From assembly GCF_046602855.1 (NCBI RefSeq), contig NZ_JBKINJ010000002.1, positions 62,001 to 126,000 of the forward strand: DNA of 64,000 bases, in the 5' to 3' direction. Source of the stretch: Gracilimonas sp046602855 (lineage in GTDB: Bacteria > Bacteroidota > Rhodothermia > Balneolales > Balneolaceae). The notes under the pieces are model-generated. The model saw only the letters and a program-made list of their open reading frames with translations. It was not told the origin of the DNA and searched no databases. Shown piece after piece: positions 28,581-37,725 of this stretch. The stretch's first letter is position 1. Every line of letters starts with the position of its first letter. The translations under genes were made by a program, and so were the position numbers.

Positions 28581-29147
28581 ATGAGTTCCAAGTTTTACCA
28601 ACCTGATACCGTAAAGTGTAATGACGAAACGTTCAAGATCTACATCACAAAAGAGCAGATCGATGAACGAATAAATCAGCTGGGAAATAAGATGGATAAA
28701 GATTTTGCAGACAAAAAGCCGATCTTTATTGGCATTTTGAATGGGGCTTTCATCTTTTTAGCCGACCTTATGCGTCACGTCAGCATTCCTTGTGAAGTTG
28801 ATTTCATGAAATTAAGTAGCTATGGTGATGAAAAAGTGTCTTCAGGTGAGGTAACAGAACTCAAACATATTGATGCAAAGATCGAAGGTCGTCATGTTAT
28901 ACTTGTTGAGGATATTGTGGATACCGGTTTATCCATGAATTATATGCTTAAGCGAATCAAAGAATATAAACCGGAATCTGTATCGGTATGCACTCTTTTG
29001 CATAAAAAAGAAGCCACAAAACATGATGTTCAATTAGATTATGTTGGCTTTGAGATTCCAAATGCTTTTGTTCTGGGTTATGGACTGGATTTCGCTCAGG
29101 AAGGTCGAAACCTATCCCAAATTTATGTGATAGATGATAATGAATGA
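28581..29147 (+). CDS. hpt: Hypoxanthine phosphoribosyltransferase
   Basis: Purine salvage: converts hypoxanthine or guanine plus PRPP to IMP or GMP. The 188-aa length is normal. The PRPP-binding signature is VILVEDIVDTGLSMNYML (about residues 107-124), the N-terminal PPi loop is FIGILNGAFIFLADL, and VGFEIPNAFVLGYGLDF is the usual base-binding C-terminal part. It follows tilS by 5 bases. The symbol hpt is used for the HGPRT group; substrate preference between hypoxanthine and guanine is not readable. Confidence 0.94.
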   Translation: MSSKFYQPDTVKCNDETFKIYITKEQIDERINQLGNKMDKDFADKKPIFIGILNGAFIFLADLMRHVSIPCEVDFMKLSSYGDEKVSSGEVTELKHIDAKIEGRHVILVEDIVDTGLSMNYMLKRIKEYKPESVSVCTLLHKKEATKHDVQLDYVGFEIPNAFVLGYGLDFAQEGRNLSQIYVIDDNE

Positions 29148-29263
29148 GATGTTGTCAAGGCTAGAATCTTTTTTTAGATCACTGAGAACTTGCTCAAGAA
29201 ACACCTCAGAAAAGGTTGCTATTAGTACCTAAAGCTCGCTATATTTGTTGCCCTTCTGAAAAC

Positions 29264-29352
29264 GGAGAGATGGCTGAGTGGCTGAAAGCGCTCCCCTGCT
29301 AAGGGAGTATACCTCTAACGAGGTATCGAGGGTTCGAATCCCTCTCTCTCCG
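29264..29352 (+). tRNA. tRNA-Ser (GCT)
   Basis: An 89-base cloverleaf: acceptor GGAGAGA/TCTCTCC, anticodon stem CTCCC/GGGAG with loop CTGCTAA (anticodon GCT), a long class II variable arm (TACCTCT...GAGGTA), T-arm GAGGG TTCGAAT CCCTC. Discriminator G. CCA is not encoded. It lies between hpt and the convergent cyclase gene. Confidence 0.97.
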
Positions 29353-29362
29353 CATTTTTGAT

Positions 29363-31522
29363 CTACTTCTGTTCCATCACAAAAATACCGTTCCATTCTA
29401 CCGGTGGTGGAATTTCCCTCATCATTTCGCAACGTTCGATAAATACTCTTGATGGATTATTTTCGTGTATCTCCAATTCCAGTGATCTTCTAAAATGCGA
29501 TTGCGCTGTTGTCCAGTCTCTGCTGTAATATGCTATAAGTGCTTCCTCAAATATTTGATTCCTCTTTAGCAACGAGCCGGAAACATACTGCTTCAAACCT
29601 GTCAGCTCATAAACCTTTACGGGTTGACTTCTTCCTTTGACCACGATCTTATCCAGTTTTCTGAAAACCAGTTCATCACTTGAAGATTCAGCCTCATTTT
29701 TCGTGGATTCTGTTACCATGATATCCACTCCATAGAACTGAGCAGCACTTTCACATCTTGCAGCCAGATTTACGTTATCTCCCATCATGGTATAGTTAAA
29801 GCGCTTTGAAGAACCCATATTCCCGGTTATTACAAGTCCCGTGTTTATCCCTATCCTTTGCCTCATGTTCACTATCAATTCAGGCCATCCGTCTCTTTCC
29901 CATTTTTCAGATAGTTTCATCAGTTCATACTGCATTAAACAAGCCGTTTTACATGCCTTGAATGCATGATCTTTGATCTCAACCGGAGCCCCAAAGAATG
30001 AAACTATGGCGTCACCAATATACTTATCAAGCGTGCCTCCCTGATCGTTGATGATCCCCGTCATAGCATCCAGATACTCGTTGATGAGTTTTACAAGCTG
30101 ATGTGGTTTCAGCTGCTCCGAAAAAGTTGAAAATGAAACAATGTCACTGAAAAATGCCGTGATATATTCTTCATTCCCACCTAGTTTGGGTTCGTTCCCA
30201 GACTTGATCATCTGATCCACAAGTTCGGGAGAAACATAGGAAGAAAACATGCTTTTTATCCTTCGCTTTTCCTTTTGCTCCATATAGTATTCATAACTAA
30301 CCATGCCACTTTGGGTCACAAATAAAGCAAGGAGAGGCCCCGTGACCATCATAATGACATTCAGTGAGACAAACGCCCAATAGGTAATACCAAAAAAAGC
30401 ACCTGCAAGAAACAGGGCGATCAAAGAGCCCATAAATGCATTTATGTAGCGGTTCACAAATGCCAGAACCAAACAAAAGAAAACCATGATGAGCAGGGTA
30501 TACCAATTATTGAAATGGGACAGATAATTGCTATCCAATATGGTTTGAACCGCATTGGCATGTATCTGATAACCAGGTCGCTCGTTGTTGCCTTCATTAG
30601 CATATGGCGTAGCGTAGAAATCTTTTAACAAAGGCATGGTCGCACCAATCAATACGACCTTATCCTTGAACGTACCACGATTCAGGTGACCGATCTCGGG
30701 GTCATCAAAACTATTTACCTGAGCACCAAGCTGAGATTCAAATACTGTGGTATAGGAAGAATCATCAATAATCTCTTCATAAGAAACCTCAGAGAAGGTC
30801 CCCTCCGGCCCGTAATAATTGATCAAAAAAGAATTAGCCCTGTTTTTGGGTATTTCATAAGAACCAAGGGTAAAATAAGGCGCTTCATTTTCCGTATTGA
30901 TGTCATCTATTTCCTTATATGATATGCCCTTAAATATCCTGATAATCTCCACCCCAAGTCTGTAATAACTTTCACCCCGGTGTACATTACCGAAATTGTA
31001 AGTTCTAACAGCACCGTCCAGATCCGGAGAAACTCCCACCAAGCCGGGTTTGTTGGGATTTGCATTTAATAAAACCGCGTTTGGGAAAAGGGAAGAATTC
31101 AATTTAGACACTGTGGTTTGGTTTGTCTGAAACTCTCCTCCCAATATCACATTCCCATGCTTTTTTAGCGACTCTGCAAATAGAGAATCGTTAATTGGAT
31201 CCGAGTTATCAAAAATGACATCAAAAGCAATTACCTTGGCTCCGGCCCGATTCAAATTGTCTACCAGTCTTGCATGTAAATTAGTTGGCCAGGGATATTT
31301 GAATTGGATTTCTTCATCCGCCTGCTGACTAATCGCCACCAAAACGATCGGAGAGTCTGAAACATCCAACTCTCCCCTCATCTCAAATAGCAGGTCATCG
31401 TGCCTAAGTTCGAGGTTCTGCACCGGCTTAAAGAAGATCAGTAAAACAGATACTACAAACGCGGCCAAGGCTATCGTAATAACCTGAATATGCTTTTTCT
31501 GTTTTTTATTGGTGGTATTCAT
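29363..31522 (-). CDS. CHASE2-domain adenylate/guanylate cyclase
   Basis: A 719-aa inner-membrane protein: one N-terminal helix (about residues 11-31), an extracytoplasmic CHASE2 sensor (about 35-330), three helices (about 335-405), then a class III nucleotide cyclase domain. Catalytic metal Asp residues are in ITAFFSDIVSFS and YIGDAIVSFFGAP, and GINTGLVITGNMGSSKRFNYT is the dimer/catalytic segment. The C-terminus has a TPR-like helical tail. Product (cAMP or cGMP) cannot be decided. It is the last gene of a four-gene minus-strand cluster with an outer-membrane barrel, a FecR protein and a secreted protein, suggesting envelope signalling into a second messenger. Confidence 0.88.
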   Translation of the reverse strand: MNTTNKKQKKHIQVITIALAAFVVSVLLIFFKPVQNLELRHDDLLFEMRGELDVSDSPIVLVAISQQADEEIQFKYPWPTNLHARLVDNLNRAGAKVIAFDVIFDNSDPINDSLFAESLKKHGNVILGGEFQTNQTTVSKLNSSLFPNAVLLNANPNKPGLVGVSPDLDGAVRTYNFGNVHRGESYYRLGVEIIRIFKGISYKEIDDINTENEAPYFTLGSYEIPKNRANSFLINYYGPEGTFSEVSYEEIIDDSSYTTVFESQLGAQVNSFDDPEIGHLNRGTFKDKVVLIGATMPLLKDFYATPYANEGNNERPGYQIHANAVQTILDSNYLSHFNNWYTLLIMVFFCLVLAFVNRYINAFMGSLIALFLAGAFFGITYWAFVSLNVIMMVTGPLLALFVTQSGMVSYEYYMEQKEKRRIKSMFSSYVSPELVDQMIKSGNEPKLGGNEEYITAFFSDIVSFSTFSEQLKPHQLVKLINEYLDAMTGIINDQGGTLDKYIGDAIVSFFGAPVEIKDHAFKACKTACLMQYELMKLSEKWERDGWPELIVNMRQRIGINTGLVITGNMGSSKRFNYTMMGDNVNLAARCESAAQFYGVDIMVTESTKNEAESSSDELVFRKLDKIVVKGRSQPVKVYELTGLKQYVSGSLLKRNQIFEEALIAYYSRDWTTAQSHFRRSLELEIHENNPSRVFIERCEMMREIPPPVEWNGIFVMEQK

Positions 31523-31525
31523 GAT

Positions 31526-34273
31526 TTAGAATCTAAAAAGATATCTGAGTTGTACGATCCGATCGTTAGCGCGACTACCACCACTCACATTAGTAAAATT
31601 AGCATCAAAAAGAAGGGCATGATATTGATCAAAGTCATAACGTGCTCCAAGTTGCAACACATAAGTTTGAAACTTATCAGAATCTGTGAAAGACCCAAAT
31701 TCATAATAATCGTCTTTAGGATCCTCTGCTGTTCCATTTTCGTTTATTTCCAATATTTTGGAATTCACCTTGTTATTAGTAAATGCCAATCTGCCATTCA
31801 GTGATAGTCTATCTTCCAAGATCCTATAATTACCGCCGGCATATAAACCTGTTATCCAGATCTCATTTTGTCCGCTTCCCGAGGTGGTATAGTTATAGGT
31901 AAGGCCCAGCCTGCTTTCCAGTGGAAGCTCATAAAATCTTGAGTTAAGGTTCATTGAAAGCGAGGAGCTTTTTACATCTCCGAAAGCAAAAACATCATCA
32001 GAGGTTCTTAAAGAATTAAAATTCAATGATGCATCATTTCTTGCATCCATGAAATAAAATTGCTGAGTTACTCCTGAGGTAAAATTAAATGTTCTGTTCT
32101 GTCTGGGTGTTGGGGTAATGGTGGTCACTACAGAATCCTGACCATTTATCGTTTTAATTTCCTGCCTGATGTTCAATGCCGCAGAATTCAGCAGGTCTGA
32201 TGACAAGAGGTAATTTTGACGATCAACTCCATTATTTCTGGTTCTGTATCGAAGGCCCATATTAATTCGGGGAAGCGAGCGATCAACCGGATACCAGCTG
32301 GCATTTGTTCTGTAGGTAATGGTCTTTGTAGTCGCCTCCCTGGTATTTGTCACATTATCTTTCAGATGTTCAAAGCCCAGTGTCAGATATAGCTGGTTAG
32401 AAAACAAATTGAGCCGATCGCTCGCCGTAAATCCCGCCACGTCCCTCCTAATTGTTGAATTTGCCAGCGAGTTAAAATTTGGACCGATCCATCGATACTG
32501 TAATCTGGCATTATTGCTCTGATTCCGATACGACAACTCATGATTTGTAGCAAAAATACTGCTCGGTAAAAACAGCTCACCGATCAGATCGCCATTTTCG
32601 TTTTCATTAAACCTAAGTGGCAATGCACTCATATTCTCATTCACAATGATAAGCCATGAGAGCCGGTCCAGAAAGTCAGCCGCATTATTGGTTATATCGA
32701 AACCAAGGTCATCAGCTCGCTCCCGCGTAAGCTGGCCACCATACACATTGTTATTAAGGGCACTTAAAGCAGCATCAGATTCTAAACGAAGAGTGTTATC
32801 CATAAAACCGATTTTCAGATCCGTTCCCAAAACCACATTCTCTTTAGGTTTAATGCTTCCGCCTTCTACGGCTAGTCTCGAAGGATCACTTTGGAGATTA
32901 TCACGATCCTGTTGCGTCAGACTTGAATTCAGTTCCAATCCTGAATTGACGACATCCAGAAAATTCCTGGCATTAAGTATGGAAGTCGTATCATCATGAA
33001 TCTTCATGGCATGTAACCCAATCTGCCAATTTCTGTCATCGCCTACACTAATTCTTCCTCCAACTAATTTTCGTTTAAAAGTTCCTCTCCCTTCATCCTG
33101 ATACGTGAGCAGGTAGTTTTTACTTACAACATCACCGGTACTGTTCACTATGTCACGTACCGCGAGGCTGTCGTATTGATTAGTGATCTTCCTATCCAAA
33201 TTTCCATACATAAATTGAATAGTAAGTTTATCGTCAAGTGTGTTAATGTTCGTATTTAAACCCTGAATTCTTCTCCCCCGGATAGAAAAATCACTCATTG
33301 TCGGATACACATGCCCAACCTCTAACATAAACCAGTCGCTGTACATCAGATCAATTCCATATCTGTTTTGAGGTTGCAATCTATCCGATTCTTGTGAGGT
33401 CAGATATCCATTTAAAGAATATTTCCACAGCCCATACTTTCCTGAAACTCTTGTTCTACCGGTGTAAGCATTATTGACATTACCGGATATGACCTGGTTT
33501 CTCCCCGTTAATTCGGCCGATATTTGTGGAATATTATTTTCCCCAAAGCCGGAAAATGACGCTGCACCGGGTTCAACCACAGTAAACTGCCACCGGGCAA
33601 CTGAATATTCCTCTGCAGAAGTTTCATAGACAAGCTCAATGGTGTAAAAACCGGATCCTAATTCTTGGGGTTTGTAGGAGATATAATAATCGCTTAAGTC
33701 AGCATCTTCACTTATATCAATGTTGTTAAGGTAAAGCTTGAATTGTCCCGGCTCGATAGCATTTATATCATAAAATAAGGCAATGGCGATAAGTACGTCA
33801 TCCTTTGTTACGCCGTTACCCGGCAGAGGCGAAAGAATAGTGTAATCGATGCCATCCATTTCAGGCTTATCACTTTGACCTCGTGATCCTTCAACGATCT
33901 CAACACGGACCGGATTCTCAGATGGCAGTGTAGCCGGAAAATATATCGACTCTCCCGAGAATAGCTCTACTTCCAGATAATACTCTACTATACTGGCATT
34001 CGGGTTATCCAGTGAGAAATCCGCTACCAGATCATTATCCCGAAAATTAACTTCCATTTGACTGTAACTGAAATCGCCTCCATACCGGTAGAAAAGACGG
34101 GCCTGCTGAATATCCGACTCCAGAAGTCCCGGTACTGAAAATTCAAGCTGAGTAATGCTGTTTCGTTCAATGGCCACCGGTGGCTGATGCTGAATGTTGT
34201 ATTGAGCCAATACAGAGTCTGACCAAAAAAACAGCATCAATAACACTCCAATAGATTTGAACAGTACCCGCAT
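31526..34273 (-). CDS. Large outer-membrane beta-barrel protein of the CHASE2/FecR cluster
   Basis: A 915-aa protein with a signal peptide (cleavage after SVLAQ, about residue 24) and an N-terminal beta-sandwich-like region (about residues 30-240) with two Ig-like stretches. A long run of amphipathic strands ends in LRYLFRF, the usual barrel C-terminus. I recognise no named family. It ends 3 bases before the cyclase start, so translation may be coupled, and it lies downstream of the FecR protein. It is a candidate envelope component feeding the CHASE2 cyclase, by context only. Confidence 0.6.
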   Translation of the reverse strand: MRVLFKSIGVLLMLFFWSDSVLAQYNIQHQPPVAIERNSITQLEFSVPGLLESDIQQARLFYRYGGDFSYSQMEVNFRDNDLVADFSLDNPNASIVEYYLEVELFSGESIYFPATLPSENPVRVEIVEGSRGQSDKPEMDGIDYTILSPLPGNGVTKDDVLIAIALFYDINAIEPGQFKLYLNNIDISEDADLSDYYISYKPQELGSGFYTIELVYETSAEEYSVARWQFTVVEPGAASFSGFGENNIPQISAELTGRNQVISGNVNNAYTGRTRVSGKYGLWKYSLNGYLTSQESDRLQPQNRYGIDLMYSDWFMLEVGHVYPTMSDFSIRGRRIQGLNTNINTLDDKLTIQFMYGNLDRKITNQYDSLAVRDIVNSTGDVVSKNYLLTYQDEGRGTFKRKLVGGRISVGDDRNWQIGLHAMKIHDDTTSILNARNFLDVVNSGLELNSSLTQQDRDNLQSDPSRLAVEGGSIKPKENVVLGTDLKIGFMDNTLRLESDAALSALNNNVYGGQLTRERADDLGFDITNNAADFLDRLSWLIIVNENMSALPLRFNENENGDLIGELFLPSSIFATNHELSYRNQSNNARLQYRWIGPNFNSLANSTIRRDVAGFTASDRLNLFSNQLYLTLGFEHLKDNVTNTREATTKTITYRTNASWYPVDRSLPRINMGLRYRTRNNGVDRQNYLLSSDLLNSAALNIRQEIKTINGQDSVVTTITPTPRQNRTFNFTSGVTQQFYFMDARNDASLNFNSLRTSDDVFAFGDVKSSSLSMNLNSRFYELPLESRLGLTYNYTTSGSGQNEIWITGLYAGGNYRILEDRLSLNGRLAFTNNKVNSKILEINENGTAEDPKDDYYEFGSFTDSDKFQTYVLQLGARYDFDQYHALLFDANFTNVSGGSRANDRIVQLRYLFRF

Positions 34274-34323
34274 CCTTTTTATGTGTTAATGATGAGTTTT
34301 GTAATGATCATAATCGGTTCCAT

Positions 34324-35055
34324 TTAGTTTTGGCCCTCTTCGTACACATTGACCCTTATCTCTCTAAGCTGACCGTTTTGATCCCTGAACTTCAGGATAA
34401 TTTCTTTCGGGATCAGATCTGTGGCCATTTCATCGTAGCCCGTATTCAAATTTCTAAGCTGAGCCTGACTCAACATACCCGAATCGATATTATTGCCGTC
34501 CTCATCTACCTGCGCATACATTTCTTCAAACAAGGAGATCGTTTGTCCGGAGTTCAATGCAGTAACATCAACTTGCCCCTCTTCAACCCAAACATATCCA
34601 TCTGATTTAGAACCGAAATCTGTTCCTTTTACAGAGGCCAGCGTCCTGGAGGTGTATACTTCAAATTCGTTGGATCCCTGAGGCTGAACCTGTAAAAAGA
34701 GTTCCCCGCGCTGAAGGTTGATCATGGTGTTGCTCACTTTACTCGAAAGCTCAACGTCACCATTTATGATGAGTAAGGAATTGGGTTTTACCTTCGCAAT
34801 ACTTTTATCCATAAAATATACTAATGCAAATCCCTCGGAATCAGTAAATAAACTATCTCCGGAGTAAAGCCTTTCTCCAATATCTTCAGAGAGGTTCAAT
34901 TCTTTATACTTATTTTTATCAAGATTTGTAACCGTAACATCCGGTTTGAACCGTCTGACAATTCCAATTTCTCGCTCAACCTGAAAAGCTTTGACGTCCA
35001 TACAGGTTATTGCAAGAATGAGTACAATAGGTATGATTATTCGAATAATTTTCAT
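34324..35055 (-). CDS. FecR-domain exported protein
   Basis: A 243-aa protein with a signal peptide (IIPIVLILAITCMDVKAF) and a FecR domain: DIGERLYSGDSLFTDSEGFA, NSLLIINGDVEL and YTSRTLASVKGTDFGSKSDG (about residues 133-152) are typical. FecR proteins usually sense an outer-membrane signal for an ECF sigma factor; no sigma factor is present here. Instead it lies in a cluster with a CHASE2 cyclase, and FecR with CHASE2 is a recurrent pairing in bacteria. It is probably periplasmic. Confidence 0.78.
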   Translation of the reverse strand: MKIIRIIIPIVLILAITCMDVKAFQVEREIGIVRRFKPDVTVTNLDKNKYKELNLSEDIGERLYSGDSLFTDSEGFALVYFMDKSIAKVKPNSLLIINGDVELSSKVSNTMINLQRGELFLQVQPQGSNEFEVYTSRTLASVKGTDFGSKSDGYVWVEEGQVDVTALNSGQTISLFEEMYAQVDEDGNNIDSGMLSQAQLRNLNTGYDEMATDLIPKEIILKFRDQNGQLREIRVNVYEEGQN

Positions 35056-35077
35056 TTCGGGGCTTTTATATCCCGGA

Positions 35078-36259
35078 TCAATTTGACCCTAAGATCAGTT
35101 TCTTATCTCTTATTAATTGCAGGATATCTTCAAGCTTAACAGTTGCCGCCGGGCCTGTGAATTCCTGACCCTCATACTCAATTCCTGTTAATTCAAATCC
35201 CTCTGATTGCAGTTGACGGTAGGCATTCTCTCCGATCAGAGCGATCAGGGCATCTTCTGCTTCACTCGTAATTGGGGGCGCATTCACATTTTCGACTGAA
35301 CCTCCAAGGGTGAAGCTCCATATCTCTGATGAAACGCGTTCTGTATCACCGCTGCGTTGCAAAGAGGTCTGAACCTGCCAATAGTAAGTTTTACCGGGCT
35401 GCAAAGGCTGGGCACCTGAGGATGGAAATTGATACGTACTTTGAGTCACCAATACATCCAGGTTTTCGTATTCAAGCAACGAACCACCCTCATTCATGGG
35501 CATTGTACTAAAGGCACTTTCAATCAATGACTCCGGACTATCCTGCCGATTCTGTTCTACCACCACCAACCGGTAACTGATATTATTTTCACCTTCCCAG
35601 CTGAATTGTGGATAAGGATTTGAGATCTCTGATCTGCTTCCAACTTGTCCGCCCGGTGATTTTAGATATATTTCACTCTCCTCAAATGTTCTTGCCGCTG
35701 AACCACCAAATTCTACAACGTCGCGGGCCAGATCTTCGCGACCAAAAGCATCAGAAACTTTAAATATCACGACCTCCACAGAATATATATCACGCGGAAG
35801 GGTAGTAGAACCGGATAACCTATCAAACAAATTTTCACCCTCAGGGGTCAATCCCCCGGAAAAATCTATTCTTTGATCGATTCCCGGAATCCTTTTCCTT
35901 GCAATATCATTGTTAGTAATATATAGGGATTGATAAGGTTCCAATGATATAGGAAGGTCAGATAATGATCGTAATTCAACTAGTGTTCCGGATCTGGTTC
36001 CTCTTATCTTAATTTCTAAAAACAAATCATTGATAGGCTCAGGATCAAGGTTTTCTATGAAACCGGTAATTAAAACAGGTCCACTCCCCTCGTTATCAAT
36101 TCCCAGATCTGTAAAACTGACGAGCTGTGTGTTATCAAGTAAAGAGGTTGCTTCCAACTGCAGAGAAATATTCTGAGCAACAGATTTTCTTATGGGAACA
36201 ATAGCCATTATGATCAGTAAGACAATTGAGACGTTACATTTACACGATCCCATATTCAT
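35078..36259 (-). CDS. Secreted beta-sandwich protein of unknown function
   Basis: A 393-aa exported protein, signal peptide ending near SVAQN (about residue 30). The middle part (about residues 215-325) reads like a fibronectin-type/'DUF928-like' sandwich: NPYPQFSWEGENNISYRLVV and LQPGKTYYWQVQTSLQRSG. The C-terminal part is helical (EDALIALIGENAYRQLQSEG). No catalytic motif is visible. It is the first gene of the FecR-barrel-cyclase cluster, 22 bases ahead of the FecR gene. Met3 is an alternative start. Confidence 0.5.
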   Translation of the reverse strand: MNMGSCKCNVSIVLLIIMAIVPIRKSVAQNISLQLEATSLLDNTQLVSFTDLGIDNEGSGPVLITGFIENLDPEPINDLFLEIKIRGTRSGTLVELRSLSDLPISLEPYQSLYITNNDIARKRIPGIDQRIDFSGGLTPEGENLFDRLSGSTTLPRDIYSVEVVIFKVSDAFGREDLARDVVEFGGSAARTFEESEIYLKSPGGQVGSRSEISNPYPQFSWEGENNISYRLVVVEQNRQDSPESLIESAFSTMPMNEGGSLLEYENLDVLVTQSTYQFPSSGAQPLQPGKTYYWQVQTSLQRSGDTERVSSEIWSFTLGGSVENVNAPPITSEAEDALIALIGENAYRQLQSEGFELTGIEYEGQEFTGPAATVKLEDILQLIRDKKLILGSN

Positions 36260-36375
36260 TTTGACTCCCGTAATTGTTTGACGTCTACATTTTAAAGTAA
36301 TAGAAATTCACAAACAAGTTTTGCAACTAATTACTAACTATAGCTCATGATTGGTAAAACGACTATTGTAAGCAT

Positions 36376-36409
36376 AAAAAAAGCCTTCCCCAATATTGAG
36401 AAAGGCTTG
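36376..36409 (-). terminator. Terminator after tRNA-Ala
   Basis: On the minus strand AAGCCTTTCTC ... GGGAAGGCTT folds into a 7-8 bp stem followed by a T run. It directly abuts the CCA end of the tRNA gene. Confidence 0.85.
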
Positions 36410-36484
36410 GTGGAGCTACGGGGATTCGAACCCCGGACCTCTTCGCTGCCAGCGAAGCGCTCTAGCCAACTGAGCTATAGCCCC
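36408..36484 (-). tRNA. tRNA-Ala (GGC)
   Basis: A 77-base cloverleaf with encoded CCA: acceptor GGGGCTA/TAGCTCC including the G3-U70 alanine identity pair, D-stem GCTC/GAGC, anticodon stem CTTCG/CGAAG with loop CTGGCAG (anticodon GGC), T-arm CGGGG TTCGAAT CCCCG. A terminator follows at once. Confidence 0.97.
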
Positions 36485-36683
36485 ATAAACGAGGACGGCT
36501 AAAATAGATATTTTGAACATAAATAACACAATGAATTTATTTATTGTAAATTAAAGTAATACTACATTATAATTCAGTGTATTTTGGACTTGTAAGTCCT
36601 TAAAAAACTCTTTTTAATTCACTACTAAACCGCTATTTTAGCATCAAACATTTAAATTTAATTTTAAACCGTAATCCAAGAAG

Positions 36684-37631
36684 ATGACAAATCTAAAATC
36701 TATCCTACACATTTCGTTTGTCGCCGTTGCATTTGTCTTTATGACAAGCTGTTCCGGAACAGATGAATTATTAGCACCATCTGAGCGTACGCTTGAATAT
36801 CTTCAATCCTTAGATGAAGAAACTCTTAGAACATTAGACACTGATTCTGATGGCCTTAATGACTATATGGAATTATATGAGTATGAAACTGATCCACTGA
36901 ATGCTGACACTGACGGTGATGGCCTTACTGATGGTGACGAAGTAAACTCTTATGATACTGACCCGCTAAACGCTGATACAGATGGCGACGGTCTTTCTGA
37001 CGGTGATGAGGTAAACTCATATAACACAGATCCTAACAGCACTGATTCAGATAACGACGGTCTTTCTGACGGTGATGAAGTAAATGAGTACAACACTGAT
37101 CCTAATAATTCTGATTCAGACAACGATGGTCTTAATGATTATGATGAAATCATGACTCACGACACGAATCCAAATAATGCGGATTCTGATGGTGACGGTT
37201 TCACTGACATGCAAGAAATTGACATGGGAACTAATCCAACTGACGGAACTGACCCAATGTATCTTGATTCTAACGCTCTCGATACTATTAACTTTGACTT
37301 TGACCGCTCCAATATCCGCAGCGATGCTGAAGCCATCCTCATGGAAAATGTTGAAGTGTTGAAAGATGCTCCTGCTTTCCGTGTACGTGTAGACGCATAC
37401 ACTGATCACGTAGGTGGCGATCAGTATAACTTACGCCTGAGTCTTCGCCGTGCAAGCTCTGTAGTAGATTTCTACACAGAAAATGGTATTTCTGAAAGCA
37501 GAATTGAATCACGCGGTTTGGGTAAAGCCCCGGTTGAGTGTCTTGATGAAACAGAAGAAATCGGTTGCGAAAGAAACCGACGTGCAGAGTCACACCCTAT
37601 CAGTACTCTTAAGTACGAAAGAAATAACTAA
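36684..37631 (+). CDS. OmpA-family lipoprotein with thrombospondin type 3 repeats
   Basis: A 315-aa lipoprotein (lipobox FVFMTSC, Cys23). Residues about 50-190 hold at least five TSP3 calcium-binding repeats of the form DTDGDGLSDGDEVNSYNTDP. The C-terminal OmpA domain (about residues 203-305) has INFDFDRSNI and the peptidoglycan-binding pattern YNLRLSLRRASSVVDFY with GLGKA. It anchors the outer membrane to peptidoglycan. The DNA of the TSP3 part is repetitive, and ORFs on its other strand are shadows. A strong terminator follows. Confidence 0.9.
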   Translation: MTNLKSILHISFVAVAFVFMTSCSGTDELLAPSERTLEYLQSLDEETLRTLDTDSDGLNDYMELYEYETDPLNADTDGDGLTDGDEVNSYDTDPLNADTDGDGLSDGDEVNSYNTDPNSTDSDNDGLSDGDEVNEYNTDPNNSDSDNDGLNDYDEIMTHDTNPNNADSDGDGFTDMQEIDMGTNPTDGTDPMYLDSNALDTINFDFDRSNIRSDAEAILMENVEVLKDAPAFRVRVDAYTDHVGGDQYNLRLSLRRASSVVDFYTENGISESRIESRGLGKAPVECLDETEEIGCERNRRAESHPISTLKYERNN

Positions 37632-37670
37632 GACCTTGTAGTTCAGACTACAACTTAGTAAACGATTTAA

Positions 37671-37700
37671 AGCCTGCAGTTTTTACTGCAGGCTTTTTTT
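37671..37700 (+). terminator. Intrinsic terminator after the OmpA/TSP3 gene
   Basis: A perfect 10-bp stem AGCCTGCAGT / ACTGCAGGCT with a T4 loop and a run of seven or more T. A second small hairpin (TTGTAGT / ACTACAA) precedes it at 37636-37653. Confidence 0.92.
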
Positions 37701-37725
37701 ATGTAAGAAATTTAGCTTTCCTTCC

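Noticed and set aside
37116..37409. Minus-strand frames opposite the TSP3 repeats of the OmpA-like gene
   Set aside because: Low-complexity antisense frames caused by the Asp-rich repeats; the plus-strand gene is clear.
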